NCBI RefSeq assembly: GCF_020150455.1
Contig: NZ_CP083740.1
Coordinates: forward strand, 2,232,001-2,296,000
Length of the DNA stretch: 64,000 nucleotides
Direction: 5' to 3'
Origin: Bremerella sp. TYQ1
GTDB lineage: Bacteria; Planctomycetota; Planctomycetia; Pirellulales; Pirellulaceae
Part shown: piece by piece, positions 46,251 to 54,903 of the stretch
Layout: each line of letters starts with the position of its first letter
Position numbering within the stretch: position 1 is the first letter of the stretch
The notes under the pieces: model-generated
Told to the model about the DNA's origin: nothing
Seen by the model: only the letters and a program-made list of their open reading frames with translations
The model's database searches: none
Program-made: the position numbers and the translations under genes

Positions 46251-47240
46251 CTAATTCATCGCTTTTTGAGTTGCTTCGAGTAGCATCGGGACGACTTCGT
46301 CCAATGGCTTTTGGACCAATGCCCCCGCGGCGGCAACGTGACCGCCACCACCAAACTGCTGGGCAAGCTTAGCGACATCCACGTCAGATCGGCTTCGAAA
46401 ACTTGCTTTGACGCCTTCGCCGTTGGGTAGTTCGATGAAAAGTATCGCCACCTCAACACCAGCCACGGCCATTGTTTTATTGATGGCATCTTCTGTATCG
46501 CTAGGCGTCGCTCCAGTCGCTTCGAAGTCTTCTTTCGTCGCCAGACTGTAGGCTAACTTGCCCTCTTCGATGATCTTGGCACTGGACAAAATCCTTCCTC
46601 GAAGATTAACTCGCTGAAGCCGTTCCTGTTCGAAGAGCTTGCCGTAGATCTCACTCGGATTGGCGCCAACATCGATCAGATCGCCAATCGCACGATAGGT
46701 AGCGCCACTGACCGACGGAAAGCGAAACCAGCCGGTATCGGTAGCAATCGCGGTAAACAATACGCTTGCCATCTCTTGAGTCAAAGGAACATTCCAGGCC
46801 TTGGCTGCTTCGTACACCAAACGCCCGGTGGCTTCGCATTTCGGATCCTTAAACATCTCGCCGCCAAGATCGTCTTGGCTGACGTGATGATCCAAAATGA
46901 GCTTTACGCCGTCGAACTGTTTCATCACGTCGGCCATTTCGCCGAGCTGAATCCAAGCACTCGTATCGAGCACCATAAAGGCGTCGAAGCCTGAAACGAT
47001 TTCTTCAGCCGAAATATCTTTACCAAGTTGTTTGATCTCTCCAGCAGGATCGATGAATTCGAGATGCTGTGGCGTTTCTGAGTCGTTGACAATCGTGACT
47101 TCTTTTCCCATCTGGCGAAGCATCGCGGCCATCCCCAGTTCGCTGCCCAACGCATCGCAATCGGGTCGAACGTGACTCGTGAGAACGAAACGTTGGGGGG
47201 CGTCGATCGCCGCTTTCAATGCGGCCCAGTCAATACTCAT
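46251..47240 (-). CDS. DHH/DHHA1 phosphoesterase, NrnA-like
   Basis: A 329-residue DHH-family enzyme: LTSHVRPDCDALGSELGMA and MVLDTSAW carry the metal ligands of motifs I and II, ILDHHVSQDDLG is the DHH motif, and the C-terminal DHHA1 domain has ASFRSRSDVDVAKLAQQFGGGGHVAAAG. This matches NrnA-type bifunctional oligoribonuclease / pAp phosphatase (or cyclic-dinucleotide phosphodiesterases of the same family). It degrades nanoRNAs or pAp. It lies 27 bp downstream of ribF on the same strand, so the two form an operon. Confidence 0.92.
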   Translation of the reverse strand: MSIDWAALKAAIDAPQRFVLTSHVRPDCDALGSELGMAAMLRQMGKEVTIVNDSETPQHLEFIDPAGEIKQLGKDISAEEIVSGFDAFMVLDTSAWIQLGEMADVMKQFDGVKLILDHHVSQDDLGGEMFKDPKCEATGRLVYEAAKAWNVPLTQEMASVLFTAIATDTGWFRFPSVSGATYRAIGDLIDVGANPSEIYGKLFEQERLQRVNLRGRILSSAKIIEEGKLAYSLATKEDFEATGATPSDTEDAINKTMAVAGVEVAILFIELPNGEGVKASFRSRSDVDVAKLAQQFGGGGHVAAAGALVQKPLDEVVPMLLEATQKAMN

Positions 47241-47267
47241 GGGAAATCTCGTTGTGCGTCGTGCACT

Positions 47268-48218
47268 CTAATGAGGAGCGTGCGACTGATAGTCTTGAAA
47301 AGCTTTTACGGTAGCTTGGATGTCGCGTTCCAACTGTTGCTTTAACGCATCGACATCCGGAAAAGTAACGACGTCTCTTAGCCGGGACAGGAAAGAGACT
47401 TCGAGTGGTTCTCCGTAAAGCGAACCACGATAATCAATCAAGTGAACTTCTATTTTACGAGCTTTCTCGCCGAACGTTGGATTAGGTCCAATGTTGATCG
47501 CCGCGGCGAACGTATCTTGCCCACGATAACTAATGCCGGCATAGACACCGATCTCTGGAACCAGCGTATCTACGGCTTCCAAGTTTGCGGTTGCAAATCC
47601 CAGCGAAGCCCCTCGGCCAGCGCCATGGGTTACCATGCCACGAATTCGATAGGGCTGAGTCAACATCTGCCGGGCAGTCTGAACATCGCCGGCAGCAATC
47701 AACTTACGAATACGACTGCTCGAAACGTATTCGCTTTCGCCAGTTCGGGTAAATGGTTTGACAATATCTAAGCGAATGCCGTGCTGCTCGCAAAGCCTGG
47801 TAAGCGTGGACGTGTCGCCAGCACGATCTTTTCCAAAGTTGAAGTTTGGTCCCTCGACCATTGCCTTGGCTGCCATCTTGTCCACGATGATCTGCTCGAA
47901 GAACTGCTCTGGGCTCAACTCCAGCAAATCCAACGTGGTTGGATAAGCGATCACAGCATCGATACCAAGTTGTCCCAAGAGCTCAACTTTTCGTCGCGTC
48001 CATGTGAGCGGAGGCGGTGCCAGCTCCGGGCGAAGAAGTCGCACCGGATGGGGATCGAAGGTAAAAACAACCGCAGGACCGCCAACTTCATCAGCACGTT
48101 GGCGCACTTGTTGCGCAATCTTCGCGTGTCCTAAATGAACGCCGTCGAAATTGCCGATCGTAAGCGCACCATTGCGGATTTCAGTGGAAAGCGAATCAAG
48201 GTCCCGATAAAGTTGCAC
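47268..48218 (-). CDS. ribF: Bifunctional riboflavin kinase / FAD synthetase
   Basis: A 316-residue enzyme that makes FMN and then FAD. The N-terminal FAD-synthetase half has GNFDGVHLGHAKI (nucleotide-binding HxGH) and VEGPNFNFGKDRAG; the C-terminal flavokinase half has YRIRGMVTHGAGRGASLGFATANLE and VYAGISYRGQ. The start is GTG at 48218. It heads a ribF-nrnA pair. No FMN riboswitch is visible in the upstream 320 bp, as expected for a housekeeping synthetase. Confidence 0.95.
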   Translation of the reverse strand: MQLYRDLDSLSTEIRNGALTIGNFDGVHLGHAKIAQQVRQRADEVGGPAVVFTFDPHPVRLLRPELAPPPLTWTRRKVELLGQLGIDAVIAYPTTLDLLELSPEQFFEQIIVDKMAAKAMVEGPNFNFGKDRAGDTSTLTRLCEQHGIRLDIVKPFTRTGESEYVSSSRIRKLIAAGDVQTARQMLTQPYRIRGMVTHGAGRGASLGFATANLEAVDTLVPEIGVYAGISYRGQDTFAAAINIGPNPTFGEKARKIEVHLIDYRGSLYGEPLEVSFLSRLRDVVTFPDVDALKQQLERDIQATVKAFQDYQSHAPH

Positions 48219-48540
48219 TGCTCGTCTTTGTGATAGGGCGACAAGTTCTGCCTAAATGGCTTGGCCGATCAAAGGAAAACTCGTATTTTGCTTCGTTCCT
48301 TATCGAATGACAACCAAAGCTTCATCCGAATTCTAGCTAACTTCCTTAGCAGATTGATGTTAAATCGAGACAATCGGTATAAATCGGCGTTTCTTCCGAG
48401 GCCAGCAGGGGCGAAAACCACAAGATTGGCGTGTATGGTGCGAAATGCCGGAGATGCCGATTGAAAACAACGTTCGGCTCGAATCACGATAGAATAGTGA
48501 TAAGAACGCCCATGCCGCCAATTGCTAGAAAGTCCGACTC
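48219..48540. other. Divergent promoter region
   Basis: About 320 bp between ribF (minus) and the zinc-ribbon membrane gene (plus). There is an inverted repeat ATCAC...GTGAT around TAGAAT near 48485-48503, close to the plus-strand start. No ORF of note. Confidence 0.4.
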
Positions 48541-49725
48541 GTGACTGAGCACTCTTCCTCAAATTTCAAAACACACATCGTCAAATGCCCCATATGCTCC
48601 ACACGGATGTCGGTGCGTACCGTTGATGTTGGCCGCAAAACCGAATGTCCCGATTGTGGTCACCGGTTCACGATCGAGAAGTCCGAGATCAAGCTCGACA
48701 TTCCAGATCCGATCATCCCGGAAGATGAGTATGGCCTGAAAGACGTTTCCGCAGACGATGATGAAGCGCGCCGAAAAATGGGCCAAAGCATCATGTCACA
48801 GGCCCACAAAGAACTCAAAGAGCAGGCAGAACGTAAAGACCTGAACAAAAGAACCCAAGGTGCCTTCGAGGAGCGAAAACCTCGCAACTACCAAGATTCC
48901 GATGACGAAGAGAAGAAGCCGCGAGAACAGCTTACGCCTATCGATTACGATCCGCGTGCAGAACTCGTTGATTTCCCCGTGGCGTTCACTCCGCACGAAT
49001 TAAAGCGGGATGCAATCCTGTTTTCGGATGTTGGCTTGTTGATGCGTTGGGTGTTTCTTTCGATTTTTACTGCCATCACCATATACGCCGTCGCAAATGC
49101 GGTGTATTACGGCATGCAGCCGACGCAGAATCTTGTTACTTATGTGGCCAGTCTTCTTGGTACTGCCGCCGCTGTTATTATCGGCTCGGCGACCTTGGTG
49201 TTTCTGGGAAGTAACTTTCTGTTTCTCATTATGTCAATTTCCAGCGGCATCGATGAATGGGACTGGCCGGAACTCGGCATTTTCGATCGCTTGATGGAAG
49301 CCCTTTTCCTTGTCGCTGCCCTCATGTTCAGCATGATCCCATTTGGAATCGTCGTGACAATCGACTTCACCATGGCGATACCTTTGTTAGCGTTCGCCTT
49401 CTTTTCGTTTCCTGTTTTCTACCTGTCGCTTCTCGATCAAGGCTCGATCTTTGTTCCGTGGAGTTCGCCGATTGTTGGCTCACTTTTTCGGATCGCTGGA
49501 AAATGGACGCTCTTCTACTTGGCGACGTTCCTCCTCTTCACCGTCATCCTGATAGTGGGTTACGGAATCTACTTTTTCGCTGGGATTGAACGCTTGGCGT
49601 ATATAGCCTTGCCTGGCGGAGTCCTCGTCGTTGGCGGTAGTTTTATCTATGCATTATGGCTAGGTCGAATTAGCTGGGAAATTGCCGTCATCAATTCAAG
49701 AGAACTCGGGGAAGAAGCGGACTAA
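48541..49725 (+). CDS. Zinc-ribbon polytopic membrane protein
   Basis: A 394-residue protein starting at GTG 48541. Residues about 14-42 form a zinc ribbon (VKCPICSTRM ... TECPDCGHRF), then a charged linker of about 110 residues rich in Lys/Glu/Asp and, from about 155, six or so membrane helices (DVGLLMRWVFLSIFTAITIY; YVASLLGTAAAVIIGSATLV; LFLVAALMFSMIPFGIVVTI; WTLFYLATFLLFTVILIV; GGVLVVGGSFIYALWLG). The design (cytoplasmic ribbon plus membrane body) is frequent in planctomycetes; no function is known. Confidence 0.75.
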   Translation: MTEHSSSNFKTHIVKCPICSTRMSVRTVDVGRKTECPDCGHRFTIEKSEIKLDIPDPIIPEDEYGLKDVSADDDEARRKMGQSIMSQAHKELKEQAERKDLNKRTQGAFEERKPRNYQDSDDEEKKPREQLTPIDYDPRAELVDFPVAFTPHELKRDAILFSDVGLLMRWVFLSIFTAITIYAVANAVYYGMQPTQNLVTYVASLLGTAAAVIIGSATLVFLGSNFLFLIMSISSGIDEWDWPELGIFDRLMEALFLVAALMFSMIPFGIVVTIDFTMAIPLLAFAFFSFPVFYLSLLDQGSIFVPWSSPIVGSLFRIAGKWTLFYLATFLLFTVILIVGYGIYFFAGIERLAYIALPGGVLVVGGSFIYALWLGRISWEIAVINSRELGEEAD

Positions 49726-49755
49726 ACGCGATTTCCCCAAGTTGCATTGCACGTG

Positions 49756-51072
49756 TTAGACGTTCCAGACACGATCTGGCCGCCTGCTCAACCCGTTGGC
49801 AGCAGGATCGTCGACAAACGATTCCTTTCGCGGATTGATTGTCAATTTGCGGTTGAAGATCCACGCCGTAGCGGCCGCATGGCAGGCAATGTGCGACTTC
49901 CGCATCACGTTTTGGTTGGCAGCGGTTAGCTTACGGGAACGGATGCAATCGAGGAAGTTTCGGGAGTGGCTGGCAACGTCCAGACCACGAACCCGCGTTG
50001 TATCTTCCGTTATCTCTTTTTGTAGAGAAGGGGATGAGCAAACGATCTCTCCACTGTCTCCTGTTTCGACCCAGCCATCACTTCCAACGAATCGAACAGG
50101 ACAAGTTCCCAGACGGGTTATGTAATGTGGCGAGCGATCCCCAAACGGATCGTCTAAGAAATCGATTTCAAGCTTAACTCCGTTTTCGTAACGACCGCTA
50201 ATGCCATCCTCTCGCGGTTCGAATTCAATCGGCATAGTATCGTCCGCTTTGTTCGCCCATTGGCAGAGATCGACCGTATGGGCACCCCAGTCGAGAAGTC
50301 GAGCGCCGGAATCGAAATCCCATTGGCCTCGCCACTTCCCTTGAACATAAGCCAAATTAAACGGCCGCCATGTGGCAGGGCCGAGCCAGAGATTCCAATC
50401 GATTTCATCTTGCGGGGGCTGAGCCTGAGCGGGAAGCCAACTGTTATCGAGGACCGGCCGATACACGGAAGCATGTAACGTTTGCAGTTCCCCGAGCTTG
50501 CCGGAATGAGCCAGTTCGACCGCTTTTATAAAGTTCGGCACGCTCCGACGCTGTGTACCTGCCTGAAAAACCTTTTGCTCGCCTGTAATCGTATCGGCTA
50601 GTTGCTGACAGTCTTCAATCGTGATGCCGCAAGGTTTTTCGCTATAGACATCTTTGCCGGCTTTAGCTGCCAAAATGGACGCGGCGGCATGCCAGCGATC
50701 ACCGGTGGCAATTAGCACAGCGTCGATATCGTCTCGTTCAAGAAGTTCGCGAAAGTCTCGCATGGTTTCGCAGTCGTTGTTGCCGTAGTGCTTGTCAACG
50801 ATTGCCTTACCATCGGTGCGGCGTTTGTTCCAGACGTCAGCAATTGCAATACACTGAACATCTGCGTGGGGTAGCGTTCCTCCCATCACGTACTTGCATC
50901 GATTTCCAAAACCGATCACGCCTAAGTTAACTCGCTCGTTCGCGGACGGTACACCTTCGGCACCGAGCACATGCCGCGGAACATAGCTGGCAACCCCAGC
51001 AATTGCCGCCGCGGTACCAGCTGTTTTAAGAAACGTTCGCCGAGATGCATGTGGAGAGTGATTCACGAGCAT
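49756..51072 (-). CDS. Tat-exported Gfo/Idh/MocA-type oxidoreductase
   Basis: A 438-residue protein with a Tat signal (SRRTFLKTAGTAAAIAGVAS) and a Rossmann N-terminal domain (NLGVIGFGNRCKYVMGG) followed by the GFO/IDH/MocA motif EKPCGITIEDCQQLAD, where the EKP lysine is the usual catalytic/binding residue. These NAD(P)-dependent sugar dehydrogenases are very numerous in planctomycetes and act in the periplasm on sugars. The start is ATG 51072; an ATG at 51090 and a GTG at 51066 (with AAGGA at fitting spacing) are alternatives. Confidence 0.93.
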   Translation of the reverse strand: MLVNHSPHASRRTFLKTAGTAAAIAGVASYVPRHVLGAEGVPSANERVNLGVIGFGNRCKYVMGGTLPHADVQCIAIADVWNKRRTDGKAIVDKHYGNNDCETMRDFRELLERDDIDAVLIATGDRWHAAASILAAKAGKDVYSEKPCGITIEDCQQLADTITGEQKVFQAGTQRRSVPNFIKAVELAHSGKLGELQTLHASVYRPVLDNSWLPAQAQPPQDEIDWNLWLGPATWRPFNLAYVQGKWRGQWDFDSGARLLDWGAHTVDLCQWANKADDTMPIEFEPREDGISGRYENGVKLEIDFLDDPFGDRSPHYITRLGTCPVRFVGSDGWVETGDSGEIVCSSPSLQKEITEDTTRVRGLDVASHSRNFLDCIRSRKLTAANQNVMRKSHIACHAAATAWIFNRKLTINPRKESFVDDPAANGLSRRPDRVWNV

Positions 51073-51249
51073 GATCCTTACATTCAACACAGGGCAGGGT
51101 GGGGGATGAATCGAGAGAGGTCAGCCCTCAATTTAACCATGAAAGAACAGGGGATGTCCAAAAAGAAATTCAGGCCGGTCCCAAGTGAAGTCTATTTCGT
51201 ATAATGCGAAGTTCTCCAATTCCTTTCCGTCATCCTATTTAGTCTCTGC

Positions 51250-52026
51250 ATGTCCATGAAACGCCACGAACTGGAACGCCTAGCCAAACACTACCGTGCA
51301 GGCAAAGTCACCCTATCCGACTTTTGCGCTCAAGTTTTGCAGCCCAAGTCTGAAGAACTGTCCGACACGACACTCGATATTGATCGCGCGCGGCGCTGTG
51401 GATTTCCGGAAGTCGTTTATGGTGAGGGGAAATCAGCCGAAACGATTCTTCAGATCATCCAAGCTCAACAAAAACGCGGCGATAAATCACTCGCTACGCG
51501 TGTGAGCTCAGAGAAAGGCGATGCCCTTCAACAAGCATTACCGGAAGGCATCTACAACGAAAAAGCACGAACGTTTCGCGTTGCCTCTGAGGAATCGACC
51601 TGGGGCAACGTAGGGCTGGTAACCGCCGGAACCAGTGATTTACCGGTCGCGGAAGAAGCACGCGAAACACTTCGCTGGATGGGCATTGAACCGGTATTCA
51701 TCCAAGACGTTGGCGTCGCTGGTCCGCATCGTTTTGTCGAACAAGCAGACAAGTTAGCCGATTGCGACGTGGTGATTGTCGTGGCTGGGATGGAAGGCGC
51801 ACTGCCGAGCGTTGTCGGCGGCCACTTATCGTGTCCCGTCATCGCGGTGCCAACGAGCGTGGGCTACGGCGCAAGTTTTCAAGGAGTTGCCGCGCTGCTA
51901 GGGATGCTCAATAGTTGTGCGTCCAACGTTACCGTCGTCAACATCGATGCGGGATTCAAAGGCGCTTACTTAGCAGGTTTGATTTCACTGAGAGTCCTGC
52001 AGGCCCAATCTTCCGCAAGCCATTAA
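51250..52026 (+). CDS. larB: LarB-like nickel-pincer cofactor protein
   Basis: A 258-residue protein of the PurE-like AIR carboxylase fold, as in LarB, which carboxylates and hydrolyses nicotinic acid adenine dinucleotide on the way to the nickel-pincer nucleotide cofactor of lactate racemase. Visible: [41 protein letters not shown] and [19 protein letters not shown] with [13 protein letters not shown]. No larC or larE is nearby. The gene 16 bp downstream is an NAD(P)HX dehydratase, so both deal with nicotinamide nucleotides. Confidence 0.88.
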   Translation: MSMKRHELERLAKHYRAGKVTLSDFCAQVLQPKSEELSDTTLDIDRARRCGFPEVVYGEGKSAETILQIIQAQQKRGDKSLATRVSSEKGDALQQALPEGIYNEKARTFRVASEESTWGNVGLVTAGTSDLPVAEEARETLRWMGIEPVFIQDVGVAGPHRFVEQADKLADCDVVIVVAGMEGALPSVVGGHLSCPVIAVPTSVGYGASFQGVAALLGMLNSCASNVTVVNIDAGFKGAYLAGLISLRVLQAQSSASH

Positions 52027-52042
52027 AGGCCCTTCAACGATT

Positions 52043-52930
52043 ATGCCTAACCAAAGCCTTCCTGCCGGACTTCCGATCCTGCCTCCGCGTGATCAACAAT
52101 CGCATAAAGGTTCTTTTGGTCGTGTCCTGCTTGTTGGTGGATCGCAAGGCATGCCTGGTTCGATCAGTTTGTCGGGTCGAGCTGCGCTGAAAGCTGGAGG
52201 TGGACTTGTTACTGTGGCTGTCCCCGACGCCATCATCAACACGGTCGCAAACTTTGAAGCGGCCTACATGACATGGAGCTTGCCAACCGACAGAGAGGGA
52301 CGAATTCCATTTCATGCCAAAGCGAGACTTCAAGGAAAACTAAGAGAAGCGGACTCGATTGGTATCGGTCCTGGCCTAGGAAAGTCGCGGGGGCTATTTC
52401 TCTTGGTCGAAGAGTTGTTTCAGTCATACGGCAATCCGATGGTCGCGGATGCCGATGCATTGAATCTTTTATCACAACGCAGCAACCCTCTTTCTCATAG
52501 TGCGGGACCACGTGTCATTACACCACATTTGGGTGAGTTCCGTCGGCTTGTCGGCAATCCGCAGCTCACCATGGAAGACGCGCGAAAGCAAGCCGTTGAA
52601 ATTGCGGGAGACCAGCAAGTCGTGGTTGTTTTGAAAGGACCACAAACACTTGTTACCGATGGCGAACGTGAGTGGATAAACACCACCGGTAATCCGGGGC
52701 TTGCTACGGGAGGAACCGGCGATGTCCTTACCGGAATGATCGCGACATTTTTAGCCCAATCTCTTAACGCTTACGAGGCAACCGTTTTGGCGGTGTTTAT
52801 GCATGGTTTGGCTGCCGATATCGCCGTTGAGTCGACTTCGCAACCCGGCCTGACGGCATCGGATTTGCTCGACTTCATCGAGGATGCATGGTGCAACTAC
52901 GAAGCACGATGTGGTCACCAATCAGAATAA
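52043..52930 (+). CDS. nnrD: ADP-dependent NAD(P)H-hydrate dehydratase
   Basis: A 295-residue ribokinase-like repair enzyme that dehydrates the abnormal hydrate NAD(P)HX. Motifs: HKGSFGRVLLVGGSQGMPGSISLSGRAA shown here in part, GPGLGKSR, VADADALNLL, ITPHLGEFRRL, VVLKGPQTLV and GNPGLATGGTGDVLTGMI (the anion hole and catalytic Asp). It lacks the N-terminal NnrE epimerase domain; that is presumably separate. Cotranscribed with larB. Confidence 0.92.
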   Translation: MPNQSLPAGLPILPPRDQQSHKGSFGRVLLVGGSQGMPGSISLSGRAALKAGGGLVTVAVPDAIINTVANFEAAYMTWSLPTDREGRIPFHAKARLQGKLREADSIGIGPGLGKSRGLFLLVEELFQSYGNPMVADADALNLLSQRSNPLSHSAGPRVITPHLGEFRRLVGNPQLTMEDARKQAVEIAGDQQVVVVLKGPQTLVTDGEREWINTTGNPGLATGGTGDVLTGMIATFLAQSLNAYEATVLAVFMHGLAADIAVESTSQPGLTASDLLDFIEDAWCNYEARCGHQSE

Positions 52931-53225
52931 ATGTTCCCTCGGCGAGACGATGGTTGTTCACACAAAGTTTGTTGCGGTTCATCTAACCTAAGCATGTGAA
53001 TAGCACCATCTGATTTCTCTTGAAAGAGTTCGCTACGGACATCCACACGGTTTTTGCGATTGGTTCCCAGGATGGAAGTGAGTATTCTTTCACAAGGTCT
53101 GACGGAACTTCGACTCGATTGATCGCGTCGGAGTGGTTCACCGAGGTTTCGTTCAACAATCACTTAAACATCGCGACTTGCTGGAACAGAGGCACAGAGA
53201 GGCAGGACGCGAAGGAGGGCGACCT
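52931..53225. other. Intergenic region before the small-protein gene
   Basis: About 295 bp. Short frames exist (for example 53020-53232 plus), but their sequences look like chance. It should carry the promoter of the small gene at 53226; no box is clear. Confidence 0.35.
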
Positions 53226-53459
53226 ATGGTAACGATGAACGCAGTGGTTTACGAGAAAGATGGTCAGACGTACGTTTGGGCATTCCGAGAAGGGGATGAA
53301 GAGCGTGCGTTGGAAGCAATTTGCCAGACCGCAAATTGTGACGAATCGAATCTGACATGGGACGATGCCAACATCATCTGGCAACGAATGGGAGATGCAC
53401 CTGATCGCGTTGATATCCGCGAAATGGGCTCATACCTTTCGCGAAGTCCTCGACGTTAA
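53226..53459 (+). CDS. Small hypothetical protein
   Basis: A 77-residue acidic protein (MVTMNAVVYEKDGQTYVWAF; CDESNLTWDDANIIWQRMGD). A GGAGG at 53214-53218, 7 bp before the ATG, supports this start; the open frame further upstream is not needed. It has two Cys and three Trp in a compact alpha/beta pattern and no homology I can name. The neighbour downstream is an MBL hydrolase. Confidence 0.65.
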   Translation: MVTMNAVVYEKDGQTYVWAFREGDEERALEAICQTANCDESNLTWDDANIIWQRMGDAPDRVDIREMGSYLSRSPRR

Positions 53460-53610
53460 TGCTCCCCGGTTCTAACGCACTCCGCTTCTCAATTCCGGCT
53501 GAGTGCAGGCTGCTTTTCCGATGGCAACCTCCGGTTGTGACTGCCCTGGGGGGGCGGTTAAAATGAGGGCGTCTTCAAGTCCCCATTTTGCCGAAGGTAA
53601 TCTGCCTGTC

Positions 53611-54393
53611 ATGCTGGCTCGAAAAGAAATCTTTCCCAACGTCATCGAACTCAATTTCCAGGCCGGTGAATTGCTCGGCTGCAACGTCTACCTCGTTTAT
53701 GACGGAAACGAGTGGATTCTCATTGACATTGGTTTTGATGAAACCGTGGAAGACTATATCGATGTGATCCGCAACATCGACTTTCCATTGGCCAACTGTA
53801 AAACGCTTGTTGCGACCCATGCTGATGTCGATCACATCCAGGGACTTGCGAAAGCAAAGCAGATTCTCGGCACGACGGTTACCTCCCACCCATTGGCGGT
53901 CAAAGCTCTTGAATCAGGCGACAAGCTGCAGACATTTGCTGAAATCGCCTTGCAAGACATCCACCTCGACATGCCCCCTGTTAAAATTGAGCATCAAGTC
54001 AACGACGGCGATAAACTTACCGTCGGCAAGCTGGAACTCGAAGTCTGGCACACGCCAGGCCATACCAACAGTCAGCTGAGCTTTCGCATGGGCGACTTGC
54101 TCTTCTCAGGCGACAATATCTATCGTGACGGATGCGTTGGTGCCATTGATGCCCACCACGGGAGCGATATTCCGTCATTCATCAGTTCGCTTGAACGCAT
54201 CCGCAAGAGTGATGTGAAATGGCTCCTTCCGAGTCACGGACCAATTTTCCGAAAAGACGACGAGCTTCTCGACAAGACTATCGCTCGCTTGAATAGCTAT
54301 CTTCACATGGCCGACTTCGGCACCTGTGCTGTTGATTGGCCGCTAATGGATGAGTGGGAAGACGAGATCGTTAAGGGCGAGTTACCGAAGTAG
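53611..54393 (+). CDS. MBL-fold hydrolase with a changed zinc motif
   Basis: A 260-residue metallo-beta-lactamase fold hydrolase. The first zinc motif reads THADVDH, i.e. H-x-D-x-D-H, where most family members have H-x-H-x-D-H, so one zinc-1 ligand His is Asp here. The others are present: [22 protein letters not shown] and LPSHGPIF. The ATG at 53611 is the start that matches the family ([15 protein letters not shown]). Substrate unknown (glyoxalase II-like or lactonase-like). Terminator follows at 54426. Confidence 0.88.
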   Translation: MLARKEIFPNVIELNFQAGELLGCNVYLVYDGNEWILIDIGFDETVEDYIDVIRNIDFPLANCKTLVATHADVDHIQGLAKAKQILGTTVTSHPLAVKALESGDKLQTFAEIALQDIHLDMPPVKIEHQVNDGDKLTVGKLELEVWHTPGHTNSQLSFRMGDLLFSGDNIYRDGCVGAIDAHHGSDIPSFISSLERIRKSDVKWLLPSHGPIFRKDDELLDKTIARLNSYLHMADFGTCAVDWPLMDEWEDEIVKGELPK

Positions 54394-54398
54394 ACACC

Positions 54399-54417
54399 TG
54401 TTCGTTAAGTCCGAACA
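54399..54417 (+). repeat. Small stem-loop after MBL gene
   Basis: TGTTCG (54399-54404) and CGAACA (54412-54417) form a 6-bp stem between the MBL stop and the terminator. Confidence 0.4.
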
Positions 54418-54425
54418 AGCTTCCC

Positions 54426-54448
54426 AGGGACCTCTCAGGTCCCTTTTT
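54426..54448 (+). terminator. Intrinsic terminator after the MBL gene
   Basis: AGGGACC (54426-54432) pairs with GGTCCCT (54438-54444), loop TCTCA, followed by TTTT. Confidence 0.9.
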
Positions 54449-54756
54449 CTATGCGCATTTTTTTATGAAAACGTCGTCCACGACGTCTTGCTAGCAAATT
54501 GCATTGCGCCGTTTCGCAAGCCTTTAGGTACATGATAGAGCCTGCCAAGGGCGTCTCAAGCGTGGCGATGTGCGCCAAGCAAAAGTGCTGAGAATCGTGG
54601 CAAGCGTCATGCGCGCATTCTTTGCATGCCACGTCTCGGCCAAAAACCTCTAAGGAAATACCTAAATTCGCACTTTCTCTTAAGTCGTTTCCTGGCCATG
54701 ACATAAATCGTCGTTGTTTTGTCTTCAGGGGTTTTCGCCTGCATAGTCATCATCAA

Positions 54757-54772
54757 TGGCACAACGCTTGCA
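54757..54772 (+). promoter_or_regulatory. Consensus sigma-54 promoter of amt-glnK region
   Basis: TGGCAC (54757-54762), five bases (AACGC), then TTGCA (54768-54772): a perfect match to the RpoN -24/-12 consensus with GG-N10-GC spacing. Start of transcription is expected near 54783, giving a leader of about 120 nt before the amt ATG at 54904. An exact match of this length should occur by chance only about once in ten windows of this size, and its place upstream of an ammonium transporter makes it very likely real. Confidence 0.85.
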
Positions 54773-54903
54773 AACAGGGGCTCCCGTGCACACGACCCTG
54801 CGTGGGAAGGCGCACTCACAGATATCCCACGTCGGATCGATCCCTGGCCCTGGCATATAGCTGGCTGATGTTTGTTTCATCTTCTGAAAAAGGTACGAAT
54901 CAC

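Larger units (their letters stand above)
54394..54903. other. Leader/promoter region of the second amt
   Basis: About 510 bp with the MBL gene's hairpins at its start and a sigma-54 promoter at 54757 (see below). A weaker sigma-54-like match (TGGCAA-N5-ATGC) is at 54598-54612. NtrC-type enhancer sites are expected around 54600-54740 but I see no clean TGCAC-N5-TGGTGCA. No ORF of note; the open frame upstream of the amt start (from 54622) has no protein-like sequence. Confidence 0.5.

Noticed and set aside
53020..53232. A 70-codon frame before the small-protein gene
   Set aside because: It overlaps the ribosome binding site and start of the better-supported gene at 53226 and has no recognisable features.
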